From NCBI RefSeq assembly GCF_047123305.1, contig NZ_CP138918.1, positions 1,302,001-1,366,000 on the forward strand: a stretch of DNA of 64,000 bases, written 5' to 3'. Source of the stretch: Thalassobius sp047123305 (GTDB taxonomy: Bacteria > Pseudomonadota > Alphaproteobacteria > Rhodobacterales > Rhodobacteraceae). Position numbers and translations under genes: made by a program. Below the pieces are notes generated by a model. That model was given only the letters and a program-made list of their open reading frames with translations. It did no database searches and was not told where the DNA came from. Below, piece after piece: positions 49,450 through 58,317 of the stretch (its first letter is position 1; each line of letters begins with the position of its first letter).

Positions 49450-51495
49450 ATGAAACGGTATCTTCCTTTTCTTCTTGTCGCGCTCCTCTGGGGCGCGGCG
49501 GGGCTGCGGGATGCGGCGGGGCGGTGGGTTGAAAACACTGTGATCCCGCCTTTGGCGCTGGAACACTCGACCGAGGTGCGTGACCGCAACGGCGTGTTGC
49601 TGCGTGCCTATACGGTGGCGGATGGGCGCTGGCGCCTGCCGGTGACGCTGGCGCAGGTGGATCCGGATTTTGTCGATCTGTTGCTGACCTATGAGGACCG
49701 CCGTTTCCACACCCATGCCGGTGTGGACGCCCGAGCAATGCTGCGGGCGGCGTGGCAGGCAGTGCGCAATGGGCAGGTGGTTTCTGGCGGCTCTACCCTG
49801 ACGATGCAGGTGGCCCGTTTGCTGGAAGATGGCACCACCGGGCGCTGGGCGGGCAAAATGCGCCAGATCCGACTGGCGCTGGCGCTGGAACAACGGCTAA
49901 GTAAAGAAACCATCCTGACCCTGTACCTGAACCTTGCGCCCTATGGCGGCAACCTGGAGGGGATCCGCGCTGCTTCGCTGGCTTATCTGGGCAAAGAACC
50001 CCTGCGCCTGACCCCGGCTGAGGCCGCACTGTTGGTCGCTTTGCCACAATCCCCTGAGGCGCGGCGGCCCGACCGCTTCCCAAATCGCGCCGAGGCCGCA
50101 AGAGAGCGCGTATTGCTGCGCGGTGCGCGTTTCGGGCTGCTGGATGCCGACGACCTGCATGTGGCGCGTTTCGATCCAGTGCCCGACAGCCGACAGCCCT
50201 TTCCAGCGCTTGCCCCTCATGCCGCAGATCATGCCCGTGCGGAGGCCCCGGACCGGCAGAGGCTGGACCTGACGCTGGATGCGGGCTTGCAACAAGAGGT
50301 TGCCTTTCTTGCCAAAACCGCTCTTCGTGGACGGGAAGAACCGCTTTCGATCGCGATCCTCATTGCAGATCACCGCAGCGGCGCGGTCCTTGCTGCGGCA
50401 GGATCAGCTGCCTATGCGGCAGGGCGGGGGCAGGGTTTTGTCGATATGACGCGGGCGGTACGGTCGCCAGGATCAACCCTGAAACCCCTGGTTTATGCGT
50501 TGGCTTTTGATCAAGGCCTTGCCCATCCCGATACGTTGATTGATGACCGTCCCGCTGCCTTTGGCAGCTATGCGCCGCAGAACTTTGACGGGGCGTTTCG
50601 CGGCGAACTGAAAGTGGCCGAAGCGCTGCGCCAATCGCTGAACATTCCCGTTGTATTGCTGACCGAAGAGCTGGGCCCGCCCCGTTTGATGGCGGCGCTG
50701 CGGGTGTCTGGCGCTGACCCGAAACTGCCCGGCGGCAAACCCGGACTGGCGGTGGCACTGGGCGGTGTGGGGGTGACGCTTTGGGATCTGGTGCAGCTTT
50801 ACGGTGGATTGGCAAATGGCGGGCAGGCCATCGCTCTGCATCAATCCGGCACATCCGAAGCCGGCGGTCAGATCGTCAGCCGCGCCGCCGCCTGGCAGGT
50901 GGGGCAGATCCTAGCGGAACTGCCACCACCACGCGGGGCAGCCCATTGGCGGATTGCCTATAAGACGGGCACCTCTTACGGCCACCGTGACGCCTGGGCG
51001 ATTGGCTATGACGGGGAGCATGTGATCGGGGTCTGGATCGGTCGCCCTGACGGCACGCCAGTGCCGGGGGTGTTTGGCGGGGATCTGGCAGCTCCGGTGC
51101 TGTTTGAAGCGTTCCAGCGTCTGAAACCAGCGCCTGCCCCTTTGCCTCCGCCGCCGCCGGAGACCTTGATCCTAGGCACCGCCGCCTTGCCAGAGGCATT
51201 GCAGCGGTTCCGTGGACGTCGGGCGCTGTTTGAACACGCCGCCGACGCGCCGAAGCTGGCGTTCCCCCCAAACGGGGCGCGGATTGATCTGGCTGGTTCC
51301 GGTGCGGATATGGGGCTGGTTGCAAAACTACGCGACGGGCAGGCGCCGTTCACATGGCTGGCCAATGGTGCGCCGGTTCTGGTGGGCAGCCATGCCCGCG
51401 AAGTGGATCTGGGGGATCCGGGCAGCGGGTTTGTGACGTTGACGGTGATTGACGCCAAAGGCCGGTCCGACCGCGTTGTAGTGCGGGTCGAATAG
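49450..51495 (+). CDS. pbpC: Penicillin-binding protein 1C
   Basis: A 681-residue bifunctional peptidoglycan synthase anchored by one N-terminal helix (YLPFLLVALLWGAAGL). The transglycosylase domain (about 45-215) shows YEDRRFHTHAGVDARA and GGSTLTMQVARLLE. The transpeptidase-like domain has SPGSTLKP (SxxK, near residue 335), SLNIP (SxN) and YKTGTSYGHRDAW (KTG). The last 90 residues form the PBP1C C-terminal domain. With the macroglobulin it is thought to repair walls breached by attacking cells and to trap their proteases. Confidence 0.96.
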   Translation: MKRYLPFLLVALLWGAAGLRDAAGRWVENTVIPPLALEHSTEVRDRNGVLLRAYTVADGRWRLPVTLAQVDPDFVDLLLTYEDRRFHTHAGVDARAMLRAAWQAVRNGQVVSGGSTLTMQVARLLEDGTTGRWAGKMRQIRLALALEQRLSKETILTLYLNLAPYGGNLEGIRAASLAYLGKEPLRLTPAEAALLVALPQSPEARRPDRFPNRAEAARERVLLRGARFGLLDADDLHVARFDPVPDSRQPFPALAPHAADHARAEAPDRQRLDLTLDAGLQQEVAFLAKTALRGREEPLSIAILIADHRSGAVLAAAGSAAYAAGRGQGFVDMTRAVRSPGSTLKPLVYALAFDQGLAHPDTLIDDRPAAFGSYAPQNFDGAFRGELKVAEALRQSLNIPVVLLTEELGPPRLMAALRVSGADPKLPGGKPGLAVALGGVGVTLWDLVQLYGGLANGGQAIALHQSGTSEAGGQIVSRAAAWQVGQILAELPPPRGAAHWRIAYKTGTSYGHRDAWAIGYDGEHVIGVWIGRPDGTPVPGVFGGDLAAPVLFEAFQRLKPAPAPLPPPPPETLILGTAALPEALQRFRGRRALFEHAADAPKLAFPPNGARIDLAGSGADMGLVAKLRDGQAPFTWLANGAPVLVGSHAREVDLGDPGSGFVTLTVIDAKGRSDRVVVRVE

Positions 51496-51500
51496 CGGGG

Positions 51501-51566
51501 GAGGGGGCTTTGCCCCCTCGGGAACTCCAGGTTCTCTCACCCCCAGGATATTTGGGCCAAGAAGAC
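51501..51566 (+). repeat. 3'-end intergenic element, copy 4
   Basis: GAGGGGGC-TTT-GCCCCCTC (51501-51519) is a perfect 8-bp stem, followed at 51541 by CCCCAGGATATTTGGGCCAA and GAAGA. It begins six bases after the pbpC stop and fills the gap to the convergent thiolase gene. Confidence 0.58.
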
Positions 51567-51567
51567 C

Positions 51568-52746
51568 TCAGAGCCGTTCAATCGCAACCGCAATGCCCTG
51601 CCCGCCGCCAATGCACATGGTGATCAGCGCCTTGGAGCCGCCGATACGTTCCAATTCATGCAGCGCTTTCACGGTGATGATGGCGCCGGTTGCGCCCACC
51701 GGATGACCAAGCGCGATGGCACCGCCGTTGGGGTTCACCTTAGCAGCGTCGAGACCAAGGCCTTTGTTCACCGCCAGCGCCTGGGCGGCAAAGGCCTCGT
51801 TGCTTTCGATCACATCAAAGTCCGAGATCTTCAGGCCGGTTTTGACCATCAGGTTTTCAACCGCGGGCACGGGGCCGATGCCCATCACCTCGGGGCGCAC
51901 CCCGGCATGGGCATAGCCCAGCACGCGAGCTTTGGGCTTCAGCCCCGCCTTTTCGGCGGCTTCGGCGCGCGCCATGACCAGTGCGGCGGCACCATCATTG
52001 ATGCCCGAGGCGTTGCCAGCGGTGACACGGCCGTCTTTTTTGAAGGCGGGGCGCAGACCGGCAAGGATTTCAGGTGTGGTTGAGGGTTTCAGGTGTTCGT
52101 CGGTGTCAAAGGCCACCAGTTCACGGCGTTTTTTGACCTCAACAGGGACGATCTGGCCTTTGAAATGGCCGGCCTCAATGGCGGCGGCGGCGCGTTTCTG
52201 GCTTTCCAGTGCGAAGGCATCCATATCCGCGCGGCTGATGTCGTTTTCATCCGCGACGTTTTCTGCAGTGATCCCCATGTGACCGGTGCCAAAGGGGCAG
52301 TGCAGCGCACCCAGCATCATGTCCAGGGTGCGGACATCGCCCATTTTTGAGCCCCAGCGTTGATCCGGCACAATGTAGGGCGCACGGCTCATGCTTTCGG
52401 CACCGCCTGCGATGGCGAAATCCGCATCGCCCAGCATCAGCGACTGGGTGGCCGAAACCACCGCCTGGGCACCGGAGCCGCAGAGGCGGTTCACGTTCAT
52501 TGCCGGGGTGGTGTCGGGAATGCCCGCGTCCATTGCCGCGATGCGGCTGAGGTACATGTCCCGTGGTTCGGTGTTGATGACATGGCCGAAAACTACATGG
52601 CCGATCTGGCCGGGTTCGACACCGGCGCGGGCCATCGCTTCGCGCGTCACGGTGGCGCCCAGTGCGCTGGGTGGGGTGGCAGCCAAAGCGCCGCCAAAGG
52701 TGCCGATGGCGGTGCGCACGCCGTCGAGAATTACGATGTCACTCAT
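51568..52746 (-). CDS. Acetyl-CoA acyltransferase (thiolase, BktB-like)
   Basis: A 392-residue thiolase that condenses or cleaves beta-ketoacyl-CoA. The nucleophilic Cys89 is in NVNRLCGSGAQAVV, the His site is in NPNGGAIALGHPVGATGA, and the second Cys is in TMCIGGGQG. AGNASGINDGAAAL is also typical. It resembles the broad-specificity BktB type rather than PhaA, as no phaB is next to it. It is a lone gene converging on pbpC. Confidence 0.93.
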   Translation of the reverse strand: MSDIVILDGVRTAIGTFGGALAATPPSALGATVTREAMARAGVEPGQIGHVVFGHVINTEPRDMYLSRIAAMDAGIPDTTPAMNVNRLCGSGAQAVVSATQSLMLGDADFAIAGGAESMSRAPYIVPDQRWGSKMGDVRTLDMMLGALHCPFGTGHMGITAENVADENDISRADMDAFALESQKRAAAAIEAGHFKGQIVPVEVKKRRELVAFDTDEHLKPSTTPEILAGLRPAFKKDGRVTAGNASGINDGAAALVMARAEAAEKAGLKPKARVLGYAHAGVRPEVMGIGPVPAVENLMVKTGLKISDFDVIESNEAFAAQALAVNKGLGLDAAKVNPNGGAIALGHPVGATGAIITVKALHELERIGGSKALITMCIGGGQGIAVAIERL

Positions 52747-52829
52747 GAGAGCCTCCCAATCATTGTTTGGTGAGAGGCTAGCGCAAAGCCGCGCTTTTGT
52801 CAGAAGGACGTTCCGTCAGATGGGGGACG

Positions 52830-53564
52830 CTAAAGGCCTGGATCCAGCGGTTGGCGGCCGAAGGGGCCGAGTTCCCAAACACGTGTGCCTTCGATCACGG
52901 CCACCGTAATTGGGCGGCCAAACCCTGCGCCTGAATCCAGGTTGACCCGATTGCCGTGGTGTTCGGCGCGTTGCACGGCGGTGTGACCGTGGACCACCAG
53001 CCAGGGGTGATTGCCCTGAAACTCCAGAAACTCTTGCCGGATCCAGACCAGATCTTCTTCTGTTTGTTCTGCCATCGGCAGACCGGGGCGGATCCCGGCA
53101 TGGACAAACATCAGCTTGCCCGCCTCATGCCAAAAGGGAAGGCGGCGGAGGAATTCGAGGTGACGATAGGGGATGTGTTCCAGCGCATTGTTGTGCAGGT
53201 CGTCGGGGTCCGACAGCGTCAAGTCGGTGCCATAGCTTGCCAGGGTCGCCGCGCCGCCCATTTGTGAGGTCAGGTAGGACAGCCCCAGTTTGGTGCGCGG
53301 ATGGAACAGTTCACCCTCTTCCAGAAAAGCCTGGAACATTGCGTCGTGATTGCCCTTCAGAACCACCCAGTTGCGGTCCTCGGCCTGCCCCTGTTCCAAC
53401 CGGTCGATTACACCGCGGCTGTCGGGGCCACGATCCACCAGATCGCCCAGAAACACCACCTGCGCCTCTGGCCCACCATCCTTTTCGATCAGGCCAAGGG
53501 CATGGTCCAATTGGTCGAGATGCCCGTGAATATCGCCGATGGCGTAAATGGGTTCAGAAGACAT
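52830..53564 (-). CDS. Calcineurin-like metallophosphatase
   Basis: A 244-residue phosphoesterase related to bacterial Ser/Thr phosphatases and symmetrical Ap4A hydrolases. The metal motifs are IYAIGDIHGHLDQL, VVFLGDLVDRGPDSRGV, VVLKGNHDAMF, FVHAGIRPG and VVHGHTAV. Whether it acts on proteins, dinucleotides or another phosphate ester cannot be decided. It stands alone. Confidence 0.9.
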   Translation of the reverse strand: MSSEPIYAIGDIHGHLDQLDHALGLIEKDGGPEAQVVFLGDLVDRGPDSRGVIDRLEQGQAEDRNWVVLKGNHDAMFQAFLEEGELFHPRTKLGLSYLTSQMGGAATLASYGTDLTLSDPDDLHNNALEHIPYRHLEFLRRLPFWHEAGKLMFVHAGIRPGLPMAEQTEEDLVWIRQEFLEFQGNHPWLVVHGHTAVQRAEHHGNRVNLDSGAGFGRPITVAVIEGTRVWELGPFGRQPLDPGL

Positions 53565-53700
53565 AAGGGGTCCTGTCCGGCGACGCTGCGGCTTCAGGAT
53601 AAGGTGGAACGCCCTGCTGTAAAAGCGGCGGGCGTCATCTTGCGGGAAATGCAGGGAAAAATTCGCGCAGTGTGCAGTTCTTGCATCGCTCCGGGCAGCG

Positions 53701-54168
53701 TCAGCTTTTCAGATCCTGTCGCAGGCGTGGCGGGACAGGCTGGGATTGCACAACTGAGGAATTGGTTGCGCCAAAGGGGATAAGGCGATCAATCACGGTT
53801 TCCATTTCTGCAACGTCGCGGACGTGGGCACGGGCGATGAAACAGTCTTCGCCGGAAATCCGGTCACATTGGGTGATCTGGGGGGTGTCACGAAGGGCCT
53901 GCACCATATTCTGCATCTCCCCGGGCAGGGGGCGGGCGCGGATCAGGATCTCTAGGCCATAGCCAAGTGCGGCAGGCGCAATGGTGGCGCAGTATCCGGT
54001 GATGACACCGAGGTCTTCCAGACGTTTGACCCGCTCAGCTGTGCTGGGTGCAGACAGGCCAATCCGCCGGGCCAGTTCAGCAAAGCTGATCCGCGCGTCG
54101 GCCGAAAGCTCTTGCAGGATGGTTAGGTCAATCCCGTCAAAATCGGAGTGAGGTAATCGAAGGTCCAT
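53701..54168 (-). CDS. Lrp/AsnC-family transcriptional regulator
   Basis: A 155-residue regulator. The N-terminal helix-turn-helix is DGIDLTILQELSADARISFA then GLSAPSTAERVKRLEDLGVI; the C-terminal half is the ligand-sensing RAM domain (ALGYGLEILIRARP, then CFIARAHVRDVAEME). The start MDLRLPHSD at 54168 gives normal family length; a 33-codon extension was rejected. It is divergent from an EamA exporter, with a long inverted repeat between, so it probably controls amino-acid export. Confidence 0.93.
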   Translation of the reverse strand: MDLRLPHSDFDGIDLTILQELSADARISFAELARRIGLSAPSTAERVKRLEDLGVITGYCATIAPAALGYGLEILIRARPLPGEMQNMVQALRDTPQITQCDRISGEDCFIARAHVRDVAEMETVIDRLIPFGATNSSVVQSQPVPPRLRQDLKS

Positions 54169-54224
54169 TGCGGTTTGTGCCTTTGGAAGAGGGTGAAGAG
54201 GCCGACAAACGTCTTCGGTTACCC

Positions 54225-54251
54225 ATGTCAGGCCACGATATTGCCTGACAT
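54225..54251. promoter_or_regulatory. Inverted repeat between lrp-like and eamA genes
   Basis: ATGTCAGGC-N9-GCCTGACAT has perfect 9-bp arms. It ends nine bases before the exporter start codon and is a good candidate for the Lrp-type operator. Confidence 0.7.
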
Positions 54252-54260
54252 ATTGTTCGA

Positions 54261-55166
54261 ATGTCAAATTCCACGCACATTGCCCCGCCGCTCTTTAATC
54301 GCGCTGCCGAGACTTTGCCGCCACACCTGTGGTTTGGCGTTTCCGCGGTGTTTCACTACCTTGGGCCCGCCTTTGCGGTCCTGCTGTTTCCTGCCGTCGG
54401 GGTCCTGGGGGTGGCTTGGTTCCGGATTGTATCGGCCGCGGCGGTTCTGGCGCTGATCAGCCGACCGTTACAGCATTTCGCAACCGCTGCGCCGCGAGAA
54501 CGCCTGTTGTTACTGGGTTTGGGCCTGTCTCTGGCGGTGATGAACTGTGCCTTCTATCTGGCATTGGAGCGATTGCCAATTGCGCTGGTGGCAGCCATCG
54601 AATTCCTTGGCACTGTGATGGTGGCGCTTTGGGGACTGCGTTGTCGGCGCAACCTGATGGCGCTGGGTCTGACAGTCCTTGGGGTGTTGCTGCTTATCGG
54701 GCTGCCGTCGCTCTGGCTGGATTCCGCCTTCACTCTGGATGGAGTCGGTCTGCTTTGGGCGGTGCTGAATGGCGGCTTGTTCGTCTGTTATGTGGTGCTA
54801 GGCCATCGGGCTGCTGCAGGCGGGGCGGGCACAGGTGTGGCACGGCTTGGCAGTGCAATGATGATTGCCTGCATTGCTGTCATGCCGATTGGCCTCTGGC
54901 AGGCGATGCAGGTTTTTGGCGCCCCTTTGCTGGTGCTGGCAGGCGTAGGCGTGGGACTGTGTTCGTCGGTCATTCCCTATATCTGCGACCAGCTGGCGAT
55001 GTCACGGCTGCCGCGCCGCAGCTTCGCGCTGATGTTGGCGTTGTTGCCCGCCACGGCAACGGTGATCGGGATGGTGGTTCTGCAACAGCTTCCCAGCGTC
55101 GCAGAGGCGGCGGGTGTCCTGCTGGTGATGGCGGGGGTCGCGTTGCATCGGCCGCTGCAGTTCTGA
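54261..55166 (+). CDS. EamA/RhtA-type exporter
   Basis: A 301-residue membrane protein with ten hydrophobic helices in two EamA repeats. It resembles RhtA (threonine/homoserine exporter): HLWFGVSAVFHYLGPAFAVL at the start, MNCAFYLALERLPIALVAAIEFLG-type text at about 95-118, and a matching second repeat near SSVIPYICDQLAMSRLPRRSF. No clear Shine-Dalgarno precedes the ATG. The divergent Lrp regulator suggests that an amino acid induces it. Confidence 0.9.
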   Translation: MSNSTHIAPPLFNRAAETLPPHLWFGVSAVFHYLGPAFAVLLFPAVGVLGVAWFRIVSAAAVLALISRPLQHFATAAPRERLLLLGLGLSLAVMNCAFYLALERLPIALVAAIEFLGTVMVALWGLRCRRNLMALGLTVLGVLLLIGLPSLWLDSAFTLDGVGLLWAVLNGGLFVCYVVLGHRAAAGGAGTGVARLGSAMMIACIAVMPIGLWQAMQVFGAPLLVLAGVGVGLCSSVIPYICDQLAMSRLPRRSFALMLALLPATATVIGMVVLQQLPSVAEAAGVLLVMAGVALHRPLQF

Positions 55167-55179
55167 GGGCCTTGAGGCA

Positions 55180-55209
55180 AGAAGGGCACCGCCGCAGCGA
55201 TGCCCTTCT
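55180..55209. terminator. Bidirectional stem-loop between eamA and serA
   Basis: AGAAGGGCA-N12-TGCCCTTCT is a perfect 9-bp stem in the gap between two convergent genes. T-runs are weak on both sides. Confidence 0.65.
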
Positions 55210-55232
55210 CCAATACAATAGTGCTGTCGCGT

Positions 55233-56828
55233 TTAGGCGACGTCAAATTCCAGCGGTTTAATCTGTTTGAATAGGCCGGTGGCGCCCAGCTGGTTCAGAA
55301 CCTTCGGTTCCACCTGACCGTCCACATAAAGCAGTGCAATAGCTTCGCCCCCTGCTTCGGCGCGGCCCAGGGTGAAGTTCGCGATGTTCACACCCGCTTC
55401 GCCCAGTACACCGCCCAAGGTGCCGATGATGCCCGGCACGTCTTCGTTGGTGGTGTAGAGCATGTGTTCGCCGACCTCGGCATCGATGTTGATGCCTTTG
55501 ATCTGGATGAAACGCGGTTTGCCATCCGAGAACACGGTGCCGCCGATGGAGCGTTCGCGTTTGTCGGTGACGATGGTCACTTTGATGTAGCCGTCAAAGG
55601 CGCCCGACTTGTCCTGATTGGTGGTCGAGATCTGGATGCCTTTTTCCTTGGCAACCACAGGGGCCGATACCATGTTCACGTCCGGGTTGGCTTTTTTCAT
55701 GATGCCCGCCACAACAGCGCAGTTCAGCGCCGGCAGGTTCATGTCAGAAACGACACCGTCATAAAGGATGTTGATCGCTTTGATCGGTTCATCGGTCAGC
55801 TGACCGATGAAGCCGCCCAGATGGCCCGCCAGATCGACCCAGGGGCCCATGACCTTGGCTTCCTCAGCGGTCATCGACGGCATGTTCAGCGCGTTTTCAA
55901 CAGCGCCGTCCAGCAAGTAGTTCGACATCTGGTCGGCCACCTGCAATGCAACGTTCTCCTGTGCTTCGGTGGTCGAGGCACCAAGGTGCGGGGTGCAGAC
56001 CACGTTGGGCAGGTTGAACAGCACGTTCTCTTTTGCAGGCTCTACTGCAAAGACGTCAAAAGCCGCGCCTGCAACATGGCCGGATTTCAGCATCTCGGCC
56101 AGCGCCTCTTCGTCCACCAGACCACCACGGGCACAGTTGATGATGCGCACGCCTTTTTTGGTCTTTGCGAGGTTTTCGCGGCTCAGGATGTTTTTGGTCT
56201 GCTCGGTGAAGGGCACGTGCAGTGTGATGAAGTCGGCACGGGTCAGCAGCTCGTCCAACTCGACCTTTTCGACCTGCATGTCGCGGGCCTTTTCTTCGCT
56301 GAGGAAGGGGTCATAGGCGGCGACCTTCATCTTCAGGCCACGGGCGCGGTCACAAACGATGCCACCGATGTTGCCTGCGCCGATGACGCCCAGGGTCTTG
56401 CCGGTCAGCTCAACGCCCATGAACTTCGACTTTTCCCACTTGCCAGCATGGGTCGAGGCCGAGGCTTCGGGCAGCTGGCGGGCGACGGCGAACATCATCG
56501 CGATGGCGTGTTCAGCGGTGGTGATCATGTTGCCGAAAGGGGTGTTCATGACGATCACACCCTTTTTCGACGCCGCCTCTTTGTCCACGTTGTCGGTGCC
56601 GATGCCCGCACGGCCCACCACTTTGAGGTTGGTGGCGTGTTCCAGAATGGTCGGGGTTACCTTGGTGGCCGAGCGGATGGCCAGACCGTCATATTGACCG
56701 ATGATTTCGGCCAGTTTTTCTTTGTCCTTACCCACGTCGGGCAGGAAATCCACATCAATGCCGCGGTCACGGAAGATCTGAACTGCGGTTTCGCTGAGTT
56801 TGTCAGAGACGAGTACTTTGGGAGCCAT
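55233..56828 (-). CDS. serA: D-3-phosphoglycerate dehydrogenase
   Basis: A 531-residue enzyme for the first step of serine synthesis. The NAD-binding domain has LGVIGAGNIGGIVCDRARGL; catalytic Arg, Glu and His lie in NCARGGLVDEEAL, near DVFAVEPA and in VCTPHLGASTTEAQE. The C-terminal 215 residues hold the extra domain and an ACT domain (NEDVPGIIGTLGGVLGEAGV), as in long type-I SerA, where serine may inhibit. It follows serC by 88 bases with a GC hairpin between. Confidence 0.97.
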   Translation of the reverse strand: MAPKVLVSDKLSETAVQIFRDRGIDVDFLPDVGKDKEKLAEIIGQYDGLAIRSATKVTPTILEHATNLKVVGRAGIGTDNVDKEAASKKGVIVMNTPFGNMITTAEHAIAMMFAVARQLPEASASTHAGKWEKSKFMGVELTGKTLGVIGAGNIGGIVCDRARGLKMKVAAYDPFLSEEKARDMQVEKVELDELLTRADFITLHVPFTEQTKNILSRENLAKTKKGVRIINCARGGLVDEEALAEMLKSGHVAGAAFDVFAVEPAKENVLFNLPNVVCTPHLGASTTEAQENVALQVADQMSNYLLDGAVENALNMPSMTAEEAKVMGPWVDLAGHLGGFIGQLTDEPIKAINILYDGVVSDMNLPALNCAVVAGIMKKANPDVNMVSAPVVAKEKGIQISTTNQDKSGAFDGYIKVTIVTDKRERSIGGTVFSDGKPRFIQIKGINIDAEVGEHMLYTTNEDVPGIIGTLGGVLGEAGVNIANFTLGRAEAGGEAIALLYVDGQVEPKVLNQLGATGLFKQIKPLEFDVA

Positions 56829-56887
56829 TTTGAGCGTCCTTTATATCGGGTGACCCAATTGGTTGCGGGTCAGAAATGGGGGAAGGG

Positions 56888-56906
56888 GCCCGGCCGGTGG
56901 CCGGGC
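56888..56906 (-). promoter_or_regulatory. Intercistronic hairpin between serC and serA
   Basis: GCCCGGCC-N3-GGCCGGGC is a perfect 8-bp stem 10 bases after the serC stop. With no T-run it may stabilise the serC end of the mRNA or reduce readthrough into serA. Confidence 0.55.
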
Positions 56907-56916
56907 TCAAATGGAC

Positions 56917-58065
56917 TTAGCCTTGTGCCGCGATCTCGGCTTCGAAGGCCCATTCCAGCCAGGGTAGCATCGCGGCGATGTCAGCGGTTTCCACCGTGCC
57001 ACCACACCAGATTCGCAGACCGGCTGGCGCGTCGCGGTAGGCGCCGATGTCCAGCGCGATGTTTTCCGCTTCCAGACGTTTGGCCACAGCCTTGGCGAAG
57101 GTGGCGCCATCCTGAATACGTGCGTCGTCGAACTTCAGGCAGACTGAGGTGTTGGAGCGGGTCGCTTCATCCTCGGCCAGGTTGGCAATCCACGGACGGG
57201 CATCGCAGAAGTCAAACACCGCTTGCGCGTTGGCGTCGGCGCGGTCCTGTAGGCCTTGCAGACCGCCCACGTCACGGGCCCAATCCAGCGCGACCAGATA
57301 GTCCTCAACCGCCAGCATCGAGGGCGTATTGATGGTTGCCCCCGAGAAGATGCCATCAATCAGCTTGCCACCTTTGGTCAGGCGGAAGAGCTTTGGCAGC
57401 GGCCATGCGGGGGTGTAGCTTTCCAGACGTTCCACAGCACGGGGGCTCAGCACCAGAATGCCGTGCGCCGCTTCGCCGCCCAGAACCTTCTGCCAGGAGA
57501 AGGTGGTCACATCCAGTTTGTCCCAGGGCAGATCCATCGCAAACGCGGCCGAGGTGGCGTCACAGATGGTCAGACCTTCGCGGTCATCTGCGATCCAGTC
57601 CGCATTCGGAACGCGCACGCCCGAGGTGGTGCCGTTCCAGGTAAACACAACGTCGTTGTTCTTGGTATCGACGGTCGTCAGATCGACGATCTGGCCGTAG
57701 TCGGCGGTTTTCACTTCGGCGTCGATTTTCAGCTGTTTAACAACATCGGTCACCCAACCCGCGCCAAAGCTTTCCCAGGCCAGCATTTCCACGCCACGTG
57801 CACCCAAGAGGTTCCACAGGGCCATTTCAACCGCGCCGGTATCGGACGCGGGAACGATGCCGATTTTGTAGTCTGCGGGGATGCCCAGAATCTCGCGGGT
57901 GCCTTCGATGGCATCCTTCAACTTGGTCTTGCCAACAGCTGCGCGATGCGAACGGCCCAGAGCGGCGTCCGACAGTTTGTCCAGCGAGAAGGTGGGGATT
58001 TTGGCGCAAGGGCCCGAAGAAAAACGCGGATTGGCCGGCCGCGTGGCCGGAGCGTGAGTAGCCAT
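56917..58065 (-). CDS. serC: Phosphoserine aminotransferase
   Basis: A 382-residue PLP enzyme that makes phosphoserine from phosphohydroxypyruvate. The start MATHAPATRPANPRFSSGPC at 58065 follows GGAAGGATAG; the longer frame was rejected. The PLP Lys lies in TTFSWQKVLGGEAAHG; TWNGTTSGVRVPN and CDATSAAFAMDLPWDK are typical of the alphaproteobacterial and methanogen-like SerC group. It is the first gene of a serC-serA operon and has a short structured leader. Confidence 0.96.
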   Translation of the reverse strand: MATHAPATRPANPRFSSGPCAKIPTFSLDKLSDAALGRSHRAAVGKTKLKDAIEGTREILGIPADYKIGIVPASDTGAVEMALWNLLGARGVEMLAWESFGAGWVTDVVKQLKIDAEVKTADYGQIVDLTTVDTKNNDVVFTWNGTTSGVRVPNADWIADDREGLTICDATSAAFAMDLPWDKLDVTTFSWQKVLGGEAAHGILVLSPRAVERLESYTPAWPLPKLFRLTKGGKLIDGIFSGATINTPSMLAVEDYLVALDWARDVGGLQGLQDRADANAQAVFDFCDARPWIANLAEDEATRSNTSVCLKFDDARIQDGATFAKAVAKRLEAENIALDIGAYRDAPAGLRIWCGGTVETADIAAMLPWLEWAFEAEIAAQG

Positions 58066-58149
58066 AAATGCTATCCTTCCAGATAAATGCCTCTCGTTGG
58101 GGAGAGGTGTCCCACGGACCGAGATAGAGCGCTGCACCGCGGCGAGCAA
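58066..58149 (-). promoter_or_regulatory. serC promoter and leader hairpin (serC-motif candidate)
   Basis: On the minus strand TTGCTC (58149-58144) and TATCTC (58126-58121) are spaced by 17 bases. About 50 bases of leader follow, containing CCTCTC-N6-GAGAGG (58107-58090) just before the ribosome-binding site. A short hairpin of this kind is the basis of the serC RNA motif described in alphaproteobacteria. Confidence 0.55.
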
Positions 58150-58317
58150 CAGGGAAAATGATCCAAAAGCGGCATTTTGCAGAGTCGTTGCGACGGAAAT
58201 GTCTACGATCGGAAACTTCGGTTTCTTGCCTGCGGAACCGGTGCGGTGGCGCTGGAAATCACGCGGCACATGGGCTAAGCGGCCTGTAACACGGCCTTAC
58301 CTTCAGGATTCTGACCC

